NCBI GenBank assembly: GCA_964512225.1
Contig: CAZEKB010000014.1
Location: 1 to 64,000, forward strand
Source: CAZEKB01 sp964512225
Lineage (GTDB): Bacteria; Myxococcota_A; UBA796; UBA9615
Direction: 5' to 3'
Length of the DNA: 64,000 bases
Below the pieces are notes generated by a model. It did not search any database. It was not told the DNA's origin and was given only the letters and a program-made list of their open reading frames with translations. Position 1 is the stretch's first letter; every line of letters starts with the position of its first letter. Of the stretch, positions 6,585 to 16,200 are shown in pieces. The translations under genes and the position numbers were made by a program.

Positions 6585-7447
6585 TCCGCGCCGTCGTCGC
6601 CACCCTCGCGCTCGTCCTGCTCGTCCCCGCCACGGCGGAGGCGGGAGCGTGGACCAAGGAGTTCGGCGCGTACTACGTCAAGGTCGGCGGGGACTACTAC
6701 AAGCCCGCCGCGTACGTCGATCCCGAGACGGGCGAGGAGACCTCCGACGCGTTCTTCGGCCAGAGCTACGGGCTCTACCTCGAGGTCGGGGTGTTCCCCC
6801 TGTGGCCGATCCAGGTCTCGGTGCACGTGCCCGTCTCGATCGGCACCGTCACGTTCTCGGACCCCAAGACCTTCGGGGACGAGAGCGCCCGGGCCACGAC
6901 GACGCGGTTCGGAGACCTCCGCCTCGGGGTCCAGGGGGCGCTCCTCAAGAAGACGGTGCAGCTGTCGATCGGCCTCGAGGTCAAGATCCCGATGTACTCC
7001 AACGGGCGCGTCGGGCTCGACTTCTCGAGCTACCGCGAGGTCTTCCCGATGCCGGGCGACGGGCAGATCGACGTCAACCCGTGGCTGCATGTCGGGGGCG
7101 GCATCCCCGACGTCCCCCTGTGGATGACGCTGGGCGTCGGCTACCTGCACCGCACCTCCACGTTCGTCGGGTGGGACACCGACATCGACTTCGTGGACTC
7201 CCTGAGCTTCACGTACACGTTCGGCGGGAGCCCGGGCCCCGTGCACGTCATGTTCAACCTGGACGGCAACAAGAACTTCGTCGAGGACCTCGTCACGCGC
7301 GAGCGCCTGGCGATCGGGCCGTCGTTGGCGGTCAACGTGTGGAAGGGCCTGTCCATCTCGGCGCGCTTCCAGGGTGAGGTCTGGACACGGAATGCGGCCC
7401 AGGGGGTGAGCTTCGGCTTCGGCCTCTCGTACCATCGCCCCCACTGA
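6581..7447 (+). CDS. Outer-membrane beta-barrel-like protein
   Basis: A 288-residue product with a signal peptide (cleavage after ATAEA) followed by alternating amphipathic strands with many aromatic girdle residues (YGLYLEVGVFPLWPIQVSVHV, LRLGVQGALLKKTVQLSIGLE, GVSFGFGLSYHRPH). The C-terminus ends in an aromatic-rich strand, as in outer-membrane proteins. It resembles transporter-type barrels, but no specific family is certain. GTG start overlaps the TGA of the molybdoenzyme gene (GTGA), so the two are translationally coupled. It could provide passage for the enzyme's substrate or be a structural barrel. Confidence 0.65.
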   Translation: MIRAVVATLALVLLVPATAEAGAWTKEFGAYYVKVGGDYYKPAAYVDPETGEETSDAFFGQSYGLYLEVGVFPLWPIQVSVHVPVSIGTVTFSDPKTFGDESARATTTRFGDLRLGVQGALLKKTVQLSIGLEVKIPMYSNGRVGLDFSSYREVFPMPGDGQIDVNPWLHVGGGIPDVPLWMTLGVGYLHRTSTFVGWDTDIDFVDSLSFTYTFGGSPGPVHVMFNLDGNKNFVEDLVTRERLAIGPSLAVNVWKGLSISARFQGEVWTRNAAQGVSFGFGLSYHRPH

Positions 7448-7998
7448 TGCGCCTCACCGCTCCGATCCTCCTGCTCCTGCTCGCCGGGTGCGGGGATCCG
7501 CCCGCCCCCGCCGCCGAGCCCTCCCCCGAGGCCCCGTCCGCCGCGCCCGCCCCGGGCTACCCCGAAGACACGGCCCTCGACGAGCTCCTCCCCGCCGAGC
7601 CCGCCACGCCCACCCCGCGCGCCCGACCGACCCCGGCCCCCACGCCCGAGGCCCCGCCCGTGGACGCCTCGAAGCTGGCGGCGATCGAGGTCACGACGGC
7701 CGTCCTCGCCCACGACGTCGTGGACCGAAAGCCGGTCCGGGAGTCCGCGCTGTTCGAGGAGGGCGTGGAGGTCTACTGCTTCAACCGCCTCGGCAACCCC
7801 AGCGACGTGCGTCGGCGGATCCGCCACGTGTGGTTCCACGAAGGGAAGCGCAAGTCGTCGATCGCGCTGTCGGTGAAGGGGAAGACGTGGCGCACCTGGT
7901 CGTCGATCCCCGTGTACGGCCCCGGCGCGTGGCGCGTCGACATCGTGGACGAGTCCGACCGCGTGCTCGCGTCCCTCCCCTTCACGGTCGAACGATGA
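7447..7998 (+). CDS. DUF2914-domain lipoprotein
   Basis: A 183-residue lipoprotein: lipobox LAGC (Cys15), a long Pro/Ala/Glu-rich linker (residues 18-75), and a C-terminal DUF2914 domain. The domain shows AVLAHDVVDRKPV, a 'VYCFNRLGNP' strand, RIRHVWFHEGK, SLSVKGKTWRTWSS-type strands, and GAWRVDIVDESDRVLASLPFTV, the usual pattern. The role of DUF2914 is unknown; it is common in deltaproteobacterial periplasmic proteins. The start ATG shares its A with the stop of the barrel gene, and its own stop overlaps the next start. Confidence 0.8.
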   Translation: MRLTAPILLLLLAGCGDPPAPAAEPSPEAPSAAPAPGYPEDTALDELLPAEPATPTPRARPTPAPTPEAPPVDASKLAAIEVTTAVLAHDVVDRKPVRESALFEEGVEVYCFNRLGNPSDVRRRIRHVWFHEGKRKSSIALSVKGKTWRTWSSIPVYGPGAWRVDIVDESDRVLASLPFTVER

Positions 7999-9122
7999 GG
8001 GTCGCGCTCGCCGCCCTCGCGCTCCTCTGCGTCGCCGCCCCGGCCGCGGCGGAGGAGGAGGCCCCGGCTCCGGTCGTGAGGGGCTCGATCGCGGCGCTGC
8101 AGGACTGGTCCGCGGGGCGGTTCCGAGACGTGAAGGTGCGCAGCGCGGAGGTGGAGATCGTGCGCGCGGGGGTAGAGATCCCCGCCACACCGGGGCTCCC
8201 GATCGTGGCCGGAGACGCCGTCCGCACGGGCCGCGGGCGCGTGATCATCGCGCTGTCCGAGGGCGGCACGACGCTCGTGGGGGAGCGATCGCAGGCCCGC
8301 CTGGAGCACGACGGCGCCTGGGTCCACCGCCTCGGCCTCCTGGACTTCGCGGGGACGGGGCCGGTCCGGGTGACCGTCGACGCGGTGACGGTCGCGGCCG
8401 ACGACGCGGACTTCCGGGTGAACCGCACGATCGCGGGCGACGGCGACGTGACCGTCCTGCGCGGGGAGCCCAGCCTGATCGTCGGCGGGATCGGGCGGAC
8501 GCTCGCCGCGGGGACGCGGACCACCTTCACCCAGGCGGCCGCGACCGCCACGGAGCCCCTGGACGAAGCCGCGGTGGCGGAGCTCGTGGCCGCCCGGGAC
8601 CTCGCGCCGAAGGAGGCGTCGCCGAGCACCGGGCGGGCGGCCCGCGCCCACCTGCGGATCGACGGCGGCGTGTCCCGGCTCCACGGAGCCGACTTCGGCC
8701 GCGTCGGGGTCTCCGGGCGGATCCGGCTGGGCGGGGCCGTGTTCTTCGCGCTCGGCGGCGGGTTCCACGCGCGAGCGGTGGACGACCCGGACATCGACGC
8801 GGCGTTCGTCGTCCCCTTCCACGTGGGCCTGCGCGGGCTCGGCGAGCTGCCCCGGGGCTTCTCGCTGTTCGGCGGCGTGGACTTCACGGGCTTCGTGGGC
8901 GAGTGGTGCGCGGGGCTGGGGTGCGTCGACGAGCCGGTGTTCGAGCCCGGGGTCCGGGCAATGCTCGGCGCGGGCCTCGAGCTGACGCCCCGGGTCGGCC
9001 TGGACCTGACCTTCGGGGCGGGGGTCGTCCGACGCGTCGTCCCCGCCCGGTTCGACCCGCCGGAGCCGGTGGTGCCGGAGCTGCAGCTGCACTTCGGCGT
9101 CGGGGTCTTCTTCCTGCTCTGA
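7995..9122 (+). CDS. FecR-domain protein with C-terminal beta-barrel
   Basis: A 375-residue exported protein. It has a signal peptide (cleavage near PAAAEEE), then a FecR-like domain at about residues 60-190 (GDAVRTGRGRVIIALSEGGTTLVGERSQARL...DADFRVN...DVTVLRGEP). It ends in a region rich in alternating hydrophobic strands (GVSGRIRLGGAVFFALGGGFHARA..., ELQLHFGVGVFFLL) consistent with a small outer-membrane barrel. FecR domains in this setting are periplasmic rather than sigma-factor regulators, and no sigma factor is adjacent. Its ATG overlaps the stop of the DUF2914 gene (ATGA). It is last of the four-gene unit. Confidence 0.7.
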   Translation: MRVALAALALLCVAAPAAAEEEAPAPVVRGSIAALQDWSAGRFRDVKVRSAEVEIVRAGVEIPATPGLPIVAGDAVRTGRGRVIIALSEGGTTLVGERSQARLEHDGAWVHRLGLLDFAGTGPVRVTVDAVTVAADDADFRVNRTIAGDGDVTVLRGEPSLIVGGIGRTLAAGTRTTFTQAAATATEPLDEAAVAELVAARDLAPKEASPSTGRAARAHLRIDGGVSRLHGADFGRVGVSGRIRLGGAVFFALGGGFHARAVDDPDIDAAFVVPFHVGLRGLGELPRGFSLFGGVDFTGFVGEWCAGLGCVDEPVFEPGVRAMLGAGLELTPRVGLDLTFGAGVVRRVVPARFDPPEPVVPELQLHFGVGVFFLL

Positions 9123-9128
9123 CCGCGC

Positions 9129-9947
9129 CTACTCGCAGGCGGTGCCCCGGTCGGACGGGCACCAGTCCGGCGGCAGCACCGCCACCCGGAAGGCCACGTC
9201 GTCGTGATCCGGGTGGCGCAGGACGTACGTCGCGGCCCCGGCGTCGGCGCCCGCGGTGACGGTCCCGGTGAGCGGGTCCCACGCGGGCGGATCGCCCTCG
9301 GCGAAGTGCCCCGAGGGGTTGTCGGGCGGGCTCGGCTCGACGTCGGGCGTGGGCACGAACTCGCCCACCTCCACCGTCACGTCTCCCGGGTCGAGGGCCT
9401 CCACGAGCTCGTCGTCGCGGAGTCCGGCCGTCGCCTCGCCGTCGGGGCCCGCCGTGTAGATCCCGGGCTGCAGGACGAAGACACCGTCGCCGACGCGCAC
9501 CCACGGATCGCGCAGCACGCCGGTGTCGAACCACGCGTTGTTCAGGTACGTGCGGGCGAACCCGAGGAACGGGCCGTCCGCGAGCGCGGGCCGGACCTGG
9601 ACCACGAGCCTGCCCGTGAAGTCGCGGACGCCCTCCATCCCCGACGCGACGACCGTCGCCTGGTAGATCCCGAACCGCTCGGGGATCCCCGAAAACTCGC
9701 CGTCTTCCGCCAGGCTCAGGCCGGGCGGCAGGCCGGTGGGGGTGAACGTGACGGGCCCGTCGTAGTCGGCCACGGCGAGGGTGGCGGCGTAGGGCTCGCC
9801 CACCCGCGCGTCCCCCACGCCCGACGTGTCGAGGCGTCCGGGCCCGGGCGCCGGGGTGGGCTCGGGGGTGGCGGAGTCGTCGTCGTCGCCCGTCGCGCAG
9901 GCGCCCGCGAGGAGCGCGACGAGCAGCGTCCACCCGGCTCGCGTCAC
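9129..9947 (-). CDS. Lipoprotein with putative Ig domain (paralogue of 10755-11615)
   Basis: A 272-residue lipoprotein: lipobox AGAC (about Cys17), acidic linker GDDDDSATPEPTP, then a He_PIG/cadherin-like Ig domain (RVGEPYAATLAVADYDGPV..., TGLPPGLSLAEDGEFSGIPERFG) and a second beta domain ending PDWCP...C. The second half aligns with the gene at 10755 (RTYLNNAWFD / RTWLNNFFHD, PSGHFAEGDPP / PSGHYHDGDPP, PDWCP). The GTG start overlaps the stop of the FAH gene (GTGA). No function can be assigned; a surface or periplasmic binding role is inferred from the Ig fold. Confidence 0.65.
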   Translation of the reverse strand: MTRAGWTLLVALLAGACATGDDDDSATPEPTPAPGPGRLDTSGVGDARVGEPYAATLAVADYDGPVTFTPTGLPPGLSLAEDGEFSGIPERFGIYQATVVASGMEGVRDFTGRLVVQVRPALADGPFLGFARTYLNNAWFDTGVLRDPWVRVGDGVFVLQPGIYTAGPDGEATAGLRDDELVEALDPGDVTVEVGEFVPTPDVEPSPPDNPSGHFAEGDPPAWDPLTGTVTAGADAGAATYVLRHPDHDDVAFRVAVLPPDWCPSDRGTACE

Positions 9948-10747
9948 GCGACCGGCGCCGGTTCCGGAGCGTCGGGGTCGCGGGCGACGGGGTTGGTGAG
10001 GGTCCCGATGCCCTCGATCGTGACGCTCGCCGTCGCCCCGGGCGGGAGGGGCCCGACTCCGTGGGGGGTGCCGGTGGCGATGAGGTCGCCGGGCTCCAGG
10101 GTCATGATCCGGCTGACCGTCGCGATCAGCGTGGGGACGTCGAAGATCATCCGGGACGTGCGCCCGCGCTGCCTCACCTCGCCGTCGACGCGGCAGACCA
10201 CCTCCAGGTCGGCCGGATCCAGGTCCGTCTCGATCCACGGCCCCACGGGGCAGAAGGTATCGAAGCCCTTGCCCCGCGCGAACTGCTTGTCCGCCCGCTG
10301 GAGGTCCCGCGCCGTCACGTCGTTGAGCGCGGTGAAGCCCGCCACGGCCGTCCGCCAGTGCGCGGGGTGGACGTGCCGACAGCGCCGCCCGATCACGATC
10401 GCGAGCTCCGCCTCGTGCTCGACCCGGGCGCTGTCCGGAGGCAGGAGGATCGCGTCGCCGGGCCCGATCACGGACGTCGCGGGCTTGTGGAAGAGCAGGG
10501 GCCGGGACGGCACCGTGTTGCCGAGCTCCGCGGCGTGGGCGGCGTAGTTCCGGCCGATGCAGCAGACCTTGCGGGGGACGACCGGGGCGAGCAGGCGGGC
10601 GCCCGCCAGGGCCACCGGGGCGAGGAGCGCGTGCTCGAGCCCGGGGAGGACCGGGAGCGACTCGTCGGGGGTGGGCGGACGGAGGCGGTCGCCGTCGACG
10701 ATCCCTGCGCGGGGCCCGTCGGGCGTGGCGACCCGCGCGATCCTCAT
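9944..10747 (-). CDS. Fumarylacetoacetate hydrolase (FAH) family hydrolase
   Basis: A 267-residue cytosolic enzyme of the FAH/acylpyruvase superfamily. It shows KVCCIGRNYAAHAAELG, the metal-binding RVEHEAELAIVIGRR (E112, E114), TALNDVTARDLQ (D143), KGFDTFCPVGPWI and the IATGTPHGVGPLPPG turn. These enzymes hydrolyse or decarboxylate C-C bonds in 2,4-dioxo acids (acylpyruvate, fumarylpyruvate, oxaloacetate), with Mg2+ or Mn2+ bound. Exact substrate is unknown. It sits between two paralogous lipoproteins in one transcription unit, an unusual setting for a metabolic hydrolase. Confidence 0.85.
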   Translation of the reverse strand: MRIARVATPDGPRAGIVDGDRLRPPTPDESLPVLPGLEHALLAPVALAGARLLAPVVPRKVCCIGRNYAAHAAELGNTVPSRPLLFHKPATSVIGPGDAILLPPDSARVEHEAELAIVIGRRCRHVHPAHWRTAVAGFTALNDVTARDLQRADKQFARGKGFDTFCPVGPWIETDLDPADLEVVCRVDGEVRQRGRTSRMIFDVPTLIATVSRIMTLEPGDLIATGTPHGVGPLPPGATASVTIEGIGTLTNPVARDPDAPEPAPVA

Positions 10748-10754
10748 CGGGGGC

Positions 10755-11615
10755 TCAGCAGCCGGGGTCGGGGCACCAGTCGGGCGCCGAGACCTGCAGG
10801 CGCAGCTCCAGGGCGTTGAACACGTCGACGTGCGACCACGTGGCCCGCAGCGTCCCGGTGTCCGATCCCGCCGTGAAGACGAGGACGCCGTCGTCGCCGT
10901 CCTCCAGCACCGGCGGGTCGCCGTCGTGGTAGTGCCCGGACGGGTAGCCCGAGTTCGGACGCGCGTCGACCTCGTCCACCGGAGCCCACTCGTCGACGAT
11001 GATCGTGAGGTCGTCGGGCTCGAAGTCGCCGATGCGCACGTCGTCGAGGCCGCCGCCGTCGTTCCGCTCGTTCGGGCCCGGCAGGTAGAGCCCGAGGTCG
11101 AGCTCCACGGAGTGCATGCCGTCCACGCCCGTGCCCGTGAGGCGGGTCCAGGGGTCGTACATGCCGCTGTCGTCGGGCCCGCGCCCGCTCCAGCGTCCGC
11201 CCCAGCCGCTCACGCCGTGCGGCGGGTCGTGGAAGAAGTTGTTGAGCCACGTGCGCTCCACGCCGATGAACGCGCCCTCGACCTGGTCGAAGCGCACGTC
11301 GATCTCGGCGAAGTCGGTGAAGTCCTCGATCCCGCGCAGGCCGCTCACCGCCACCTCGAACCGGGTGACGCCGGCCCACTCGGGCGTCCCGAGGATCCGC
11401 CCCGCCGCGTCCATCGTGAGGCCCAGGGGCAGCTCGCCGACCAGGTCGTACCGGGCGGGGCCGTCGTAGTCCACGACCCCGAGCTGCGCGTTGTAATCGA
11501 CGCCGAAGCGAGCCACGCCCACGCCCTCGGTGTCGAGGGCGCCCTCGCCGCTGGGGCACGCCGCGATGAGCGGCAGGAGGATGCAGAGGGAGGGGAGCAA
11601 CAGACGACGGTTCAT
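10755..11615 (-). CDS. Lipoprotein with putative Ig domain (paralogue of 9129-9947)
   Basis: A 286-residue lipoprotein with lipobox IAAC (Cys20), short linker PSGEGALDTEG and an Ig-like domain (ARFGVDYNAQLGVVDYDGPARYDLVG, LPLGLTMDAAGRILGTPEWAG). A C-terminal domain follows, ending VSAPDWCPDPGC. It lacks the Asp-rich linker of its paralogue. It is the promoter-proximal gene of a minus-strand trio (this gene, FAH, paralogue at 9129). The GGAGG upstream of the ATG (CTTGGAGGCTCG) supports the start at 11615. Function is unknown. Confidence 0.65.
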   Translation of the reverse strand: MNRRLLLPSLCILLPLIAACPSGEGALDTEGVGVARFGVDYNAQLGVVDYDGPARYDLVGELPLGLTMDAAGRILGTPEWAGVTRFEVAVSGLRGIEDFTDFAEIDVRFDQVEGAFIGVERTWLNNFFHDPPHGVSGWGGRWSGRGPDDSGMYDPWTRLTGTGVDGMHSVELDLGLYLPGPNERNDGGGLDDVRIGDFEPDDLTIIVDEWAPVDEVDARPNSGYPSGHYHDGDPPVLEDGDDGVLVFTAGSDTGTLRATWSHVDVFNALELRLQVSAPDWCPDPGC

Positions 11616-11726
11616 CGAGCCTCCAAGGCTCCGAAATGTAGCACGCAACGGCCGTCGCGGGCGGTCCGGGGCCGGGGCCGGACGTGCCTCTTTCGGGGGG
11701 TCCGGGGTGTTAGGCTCGCGCCCGCT

Positions 11727-13265
11727 TTGGCGACCTCGATCCCCCAGCTCCGCATCGGCGTCACGCGCAATCGCGGGTTCGTCTACCGGACCTGCGTGCG
11801 GCCCCCGATGTCGGTCACGATCGGCACCGCGCGCGAGGCCGTGTGTCCCATCGACGACGACGAAGGCCCGGACCTGCACCCCCTCTTCGAGGTCGGGGGC
11901 ACCTCCTGCGTGCTCGAGTTCAAGCGAGGCTGGACGCTCACGATGTATCGGGACGGCCAGGCGGTGTCCGGCGCGGACCTGATCGCCGAGGGGACCGCGA
12001 TCCTGCGGGGCAACCGCGCCCTCCTGAAGATGGCCCCGGGCTCCCGGGGCGCGCTGTACTTCGGGTCCACGCGGCTCCTCTTCAAGTGGGAGGAGCTGGC
12101 GGGGGACCGGCCCGGCTCGGTCCCCCTGCGGGACGTCGGCGAGGTGCCGCGCTGCCACGCCTGCGGGCAGGCCCTGGCCGACGCGCTCGCCCGCGAGGGG
12201 CTGCTCGCCCGCTGCAACAGCTGCCGCGCGATGAACCGCTTCGTGGACGCCGACGCGCCCTACCGCGAAGACCGGGTCGGCACCACGACGGAGGAGGAGG
12301 CCCACGGGATGGCGTGGCGCCGGGCCGCCGACACGGACCACCCCAAGGAGGAGGCCGACACGCTCATCGGCATGCCCCTGTTCGCGCCGGTCACCATGAA
12401 CCTCGACCCCCTGCCCGCCTACCTGCGCCCCGCCGGGGTCCCCGCCGAAGAGGCGAACCCCGGCCCCGGCGACGCGATGGCCGCCGCCTCGCGAATGCGC
12501 ACCGTGCTCGGCCGATCGCCCTTCCTCGGGCCGCGCACGCCCCGGCGCGACATCCCGGCCGTGCCCGCGGCGGCGTTCGTCTCCTGGGCCAAGGAGATCC
12601 CCGTCGTCTCCCCCGCGCCGCCCCCGGGGGAGACGGCCGCGACCACCGCCACTACGTCGCCCGGCGAGCCCATCCCGGCCCCGGAGATCCTCCCCAACAC
12701 CGTCCTGATGCCCGCGATGCCGCAGCTCGCCGAGGGCCTCGCGGAGGAGCCGGCCGAGGAGCCCACGGAGCCCCCCGCGCCGGCCCTCGGACCCGCGTCG
12801 GATCCGCTGGACGCCGCGCCCTCGGACCCGCCCACGTCCTTCCCCCGGGCGCGCGTCGAGCTGCCCGCGATCCGCCCCGACGGCATGGAGATCGAGGGGT
12901 CGTCGCCCACGAGCGGGTTCTGGACGGCCGAGGCGTCCGCCGAGGAGCCGGACTCCGTGGAGGTCCCCGCCCTGGACCGGGCCTTCTACACGTCCGAGGT
13001 GGAGGCCCTGGACTGGGGCCGCGGCGCCTCCGTGGTGCCTTGGGGCACACTCACGGCGCTGAGCGCGCGCAACGAGTTCCAGCGCTCCGCGGGGCGGATC
13101 CAGCTCGGCCCCGGCGAGGAGCCGCCGCCGCCGTCGATCTCGGCGGCCGTCATCGCCGAGGAGCGGGCGACCCGCGAGCTGTGGTCCGAGCGCGTGGTGC
13201 TGGTCCTGATCAGCGCGCTGGTCGGCGCGGCGGTGGCCGTCGCGGTGCTCCTCGGGTTCGACTGA
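11727..13265 (+). CDS. Zinc-ribbon single-TM protein with AgmX/TonB-like N-terminus
   Basis: About 512 residues. The N-terminal strands (LRIGVTRNRGFVYRTCVRPPMSVTIGTA..., GGTSCVLEFKRGWTLTMY, LYFGSTRLLFKW) resemble the FHA-like domain at the start of myxobacterial AgmX/PglI-type proteins. Next is a CHAC...CNSC zinc ribbon (about residues 145-170), then a long Pro/Ala/Glu-rich low-complexity region, and one C-terminal TM helix (VVLVLISALVGAAVAVAVLLGF), making it a tail-anchored inner-membrane protein. Start is uncertain: TTG 11727 keeps the N-terminal strands; ATG 11808 would cut them. The 3' end overlaps the convergent VCBS gene by 56 bp. Role could be gliding or secretion scaffolding, by family resemblance only. 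Confidence 0.6.
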   Translation: MATSIPQLRIGVTRNRGFVYRTCVRPPMSVTIGTAREAVCPIDDDEGPDLHPLFEVGGTSCVLEFKRGWTLTMYRDGQAVSGADLIAEGTAILRGNRALLKMAPGSRGALYFGSTRLLFKWEELAGDRPGSVPLRDVGEVPRCHACGQALADALAREGLLARCNSCRAMNRFVDADAPYREDRVGTTTEEEAHGMAWRRAADTDHPKEEADTLIGMPLFAPVTMNLDPLPAYLRPAGVPAEEANPGPGDAMAAASRMRTVLGRSPFLGPRTPRRDIPAVPAAAFVSWAKEIPVVSPAPPPGETAATTATTSPGEPIPAPEILPNTVLMPAMPQLAEGLAEEPAEEPTEPPAPALGPASDPLDAAPSDPPTSFPRARVELPAIRPDGMEIEGSSPTSGFWTAEASAEEPDSVEVPALDRAFYTSEVEALDWGRGASVVPWGTLTALSARNEFQRSAGRIQLGPGEEPPPPSISAAVIAEERATRELWSERVVLVLISALVGAAVAVAVLLGFD

Positions 13266-16200
13266 CCCGAGCCGCCAGGAGGAGCAGCAGCAGGGCCGCG
13301 GGCCCTCCCCCGGGGTCCGGCGACGTCGTGCCGCACCCGCAGTCCGGGGCGTGGAGCTCCGGGGCGAGGGGATCGGCGGGCGCGCGCCCGAGGCGCCGCG
13401 GGGGAGCCCAAGCCGACGCTGCGCCTCGATCGTCCACCGCCCGCGCGCTCCAGCTCCCGCCCTCGGGCAGCTCGGCCACGAGCCGCCGGCTCGTCCAGTC
13501 CGCGGTCCCCTCCGGCCCGGCCCCGGGCTGAAGGACCTCGATCGGGGCGTCGTCGGCCTCCCAGGGGGCGCGGCCGTCGCCGACGACCAGCTCGTACTCG
13601 ACCCGGTCCCCCTCGGGATCCTCGGCGTGAGCCACCACGAGCACCGCCCCCGCGGCGCGCGCGCCGTCCTCCGGCGCCACGAGGACGGGCACCCCGGGGG
13701 CATCGTTGGGCCCCCGCACGAAGAAGGACACGACGGCCCACGGCGAGGCGGCCCCGCGCGCGTCTTCGGCCCGGACGCGGCCGTACACCACCGTGTTCTC
13801 CGGCAGCCGGAGCCCGTCGGCGGCGATGTCCCACCACGGCTCGTCCGAGGTCGCGGTGATCCCGTCCCCGGAGTCGAACCCGAGGACGGTGTCGAACTCG
13901 AAGACGTACTCGATCGCGTCGCCCTCGGGATCGGCGGCGGCGCTCACCTCGACCCGGGGCGCGCGGTCCTCGACCTCCTCGCCCTCCACGGGCACCCGCC
14001 ACGCGACGTCGGTGGGCCGGGCGTTGGCCGTGTCGACGACGAACCCCTCGGACGCGCTCCACGACCCCGCGAGGCCGTGCTCGTCCACCGCGCGGACGCG
14101 CCACGCCAGCGGGTGGTCCTCGGGCAGCGCGGGCGTCGTCCACGAGGGCTCCGTCGGGGCCGCCTCCGCGAACACCTCGTCGCCGTCGAGGACCTGCACC
14201 TCGAAGGTGACGGCGTCGCGGTCCGGGTCGGGGACCGGGGCCCAGGACAGGGGCGGCCGCGCGACGTCCACGGCGTCGCCATCGAGCGGTTGCAGGGGGC
14301 TCGGCGGGGGCGGCGGCTCGTTCGTCTCGTTCACGAAGAAGGACTCCAGGCCCGACCAGGCACCCGGCGTCCAGGGGTCGAGCGCGCGGGCCCGCCAGAC
14401 CGCGTCCTCGTTCTCGGGGAGGGGCACGTCCACGGTCCAGGCCGTACCGGCGCCCCCGCCGAGCGCCGCGAGCGGGGTGGCGAGGGACGGGTCGGCGTAC
14501 ACCTCGACGTCGTAGACCAGCAGATCGCCCTGGGGATCGACGGCCGCGGACCAGCGGAGCAGCGGGCGGCGGTCGGCCACCTCCTCGCCCGCGATCGGCG
14601 CCAGGAGCGTGGGGGCCGTCGGCCCGTCGAACGTCCAGGGGTCCGTGCCGCCCAGGTACTCCGCGAGGTTGGTGAGCCCGTCTCCGTCCGGGTCCTCGGC
14701 GGCGTCGGTCGGGTCGGCGGGATCGAGGGCGACCGACGTCTCCCAGGTGTCGGGCATGCCGTCGCCGTCGGCGTCCAGGAAGGCCACCACGACCACGACT
14801 GTGGCCGAGTCGCTGCCCCCGTCGCCGTCGTCCACCGTGAGCGTGAACGCCGCGATCCCCACGTCCGTCCAGCCGGGGATCCACGCGATCTCGCCGCCGG
14901 GCGAGAGCGTCATCCCGGCCGGGGCGCCGGGGCTCAGGGTCCAGGTGAGGACGTCCGCCACCCCGGGGTCCGCCGCCGTGGCGACGTAGGTCCACGGCGC
15001 GCCCTCCCCCGCGGCGCCCGTCGACGGCGACGTGATCGCCGGGGCGACGTTGGCGATCCCCACGGACGCGGTCGCCGTGGCCGTGATGCCGCGCGAGTCC
15101 GTGACCCGCAGCGACGCCGGGAAGGTGCCCTCGTCGACCCAGACGCAGGTCGACGAGGGCGACGAGCCCGCGACCTCGAAGGTGCCGTCCCCGTCGCAGT
15201 CCCAGTCCCACGCGACGAGGGTGAAGCCCGCCGCGGACGTGGAAGCGGAGCCGTCGAGCAGGATCGCGCTGCCCTCGTCGCCGGTGTAGGCGACGCCGTT
15301 GGGCGGCCCCGCGTCCGCGACGGGACCGGAGAGGTTCTGGTTCCAGGTGAGGAGCGAGGGATAGGCGCCCACGACGAGGTCCGGGACGCCGTCCCCGTCG
15401 ACGTCGGCCCACTCCGGCTCGAGCCTCGGGGCGTGAGCCGCGACGGTGCGGGGGACCCACACGCCCCCCGCCCCGTCGTCGTTGTCCCACCAGCCCACGC
15501 CGGGGGAGAGCCCGGTCCAGCCGCCGACCAGGTCGACGTCTCCGTCCTGATCCACGTCGACCGCGTCCCCCAGGTACAACGCCCCGCCCCCCGACGCGAC
15601 CGTCGTGGCCGCCCAGCTCCCCCCGAGCCCGTCGAGGTTGCGCCACCACCTCACCTCGCCGGGCCAGTGCTCGACGCCCGCGAGGTCGATCGCGCCGTCG
15701 CCGTCGAAGTCGGCGGCGCGGGTCCTCAGCGGGGCGAAGCTCGCGTCGACCACGTGCAGGGTCCACGTCGTCGCGCCCCCGAGGTTCTCGAACCACCCGG
15801 TGCGCCACTGGAGCGGGCTGGATGAGCCCGGGGGGATCTCCCCGGCGACGTCGAGGTCGCCGTCGCCGTCGATGTCCGCGACGCACGCGCCGTTGAGCAT
15901 GTTCCCGACGTCGTGCGCGGGCCAGGTGCCGGCGGGCGTGTTCTCCAGCCATCGGGTCGTCCACGCCGGGGGGACTCCGGCAGGCCCGTGCAGGCCGTTG
16001 GTCAGCACGTCGAGGTCCCCGTCGCCGTCCATGTCGACCAGGTCGATGAACCGGGTCCGGCTGGACGACGGGGCGGGCAGCGGGTGCGTCGTCCAGGTCG
16101 AGGCGTCGCCGAGGACGTTCTCCCACCAGGACACGCTGCCCCACGTGTAGCCCACGAGGTCCACGTCGCCGTCCGCGTCCACGTCGCCCGCCACGAGATC

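Noticed and set aside
13351..15825. 824-codon plus-strand open frame and other long frames opposite the VCBS gene
   Set aside because: Composition is Arg/Pro/Gly/Val-rich shadow of the D.DGDGD repeat gene; no start region or domain, while the minus frame has signal peptide, repeats and sorting tail.
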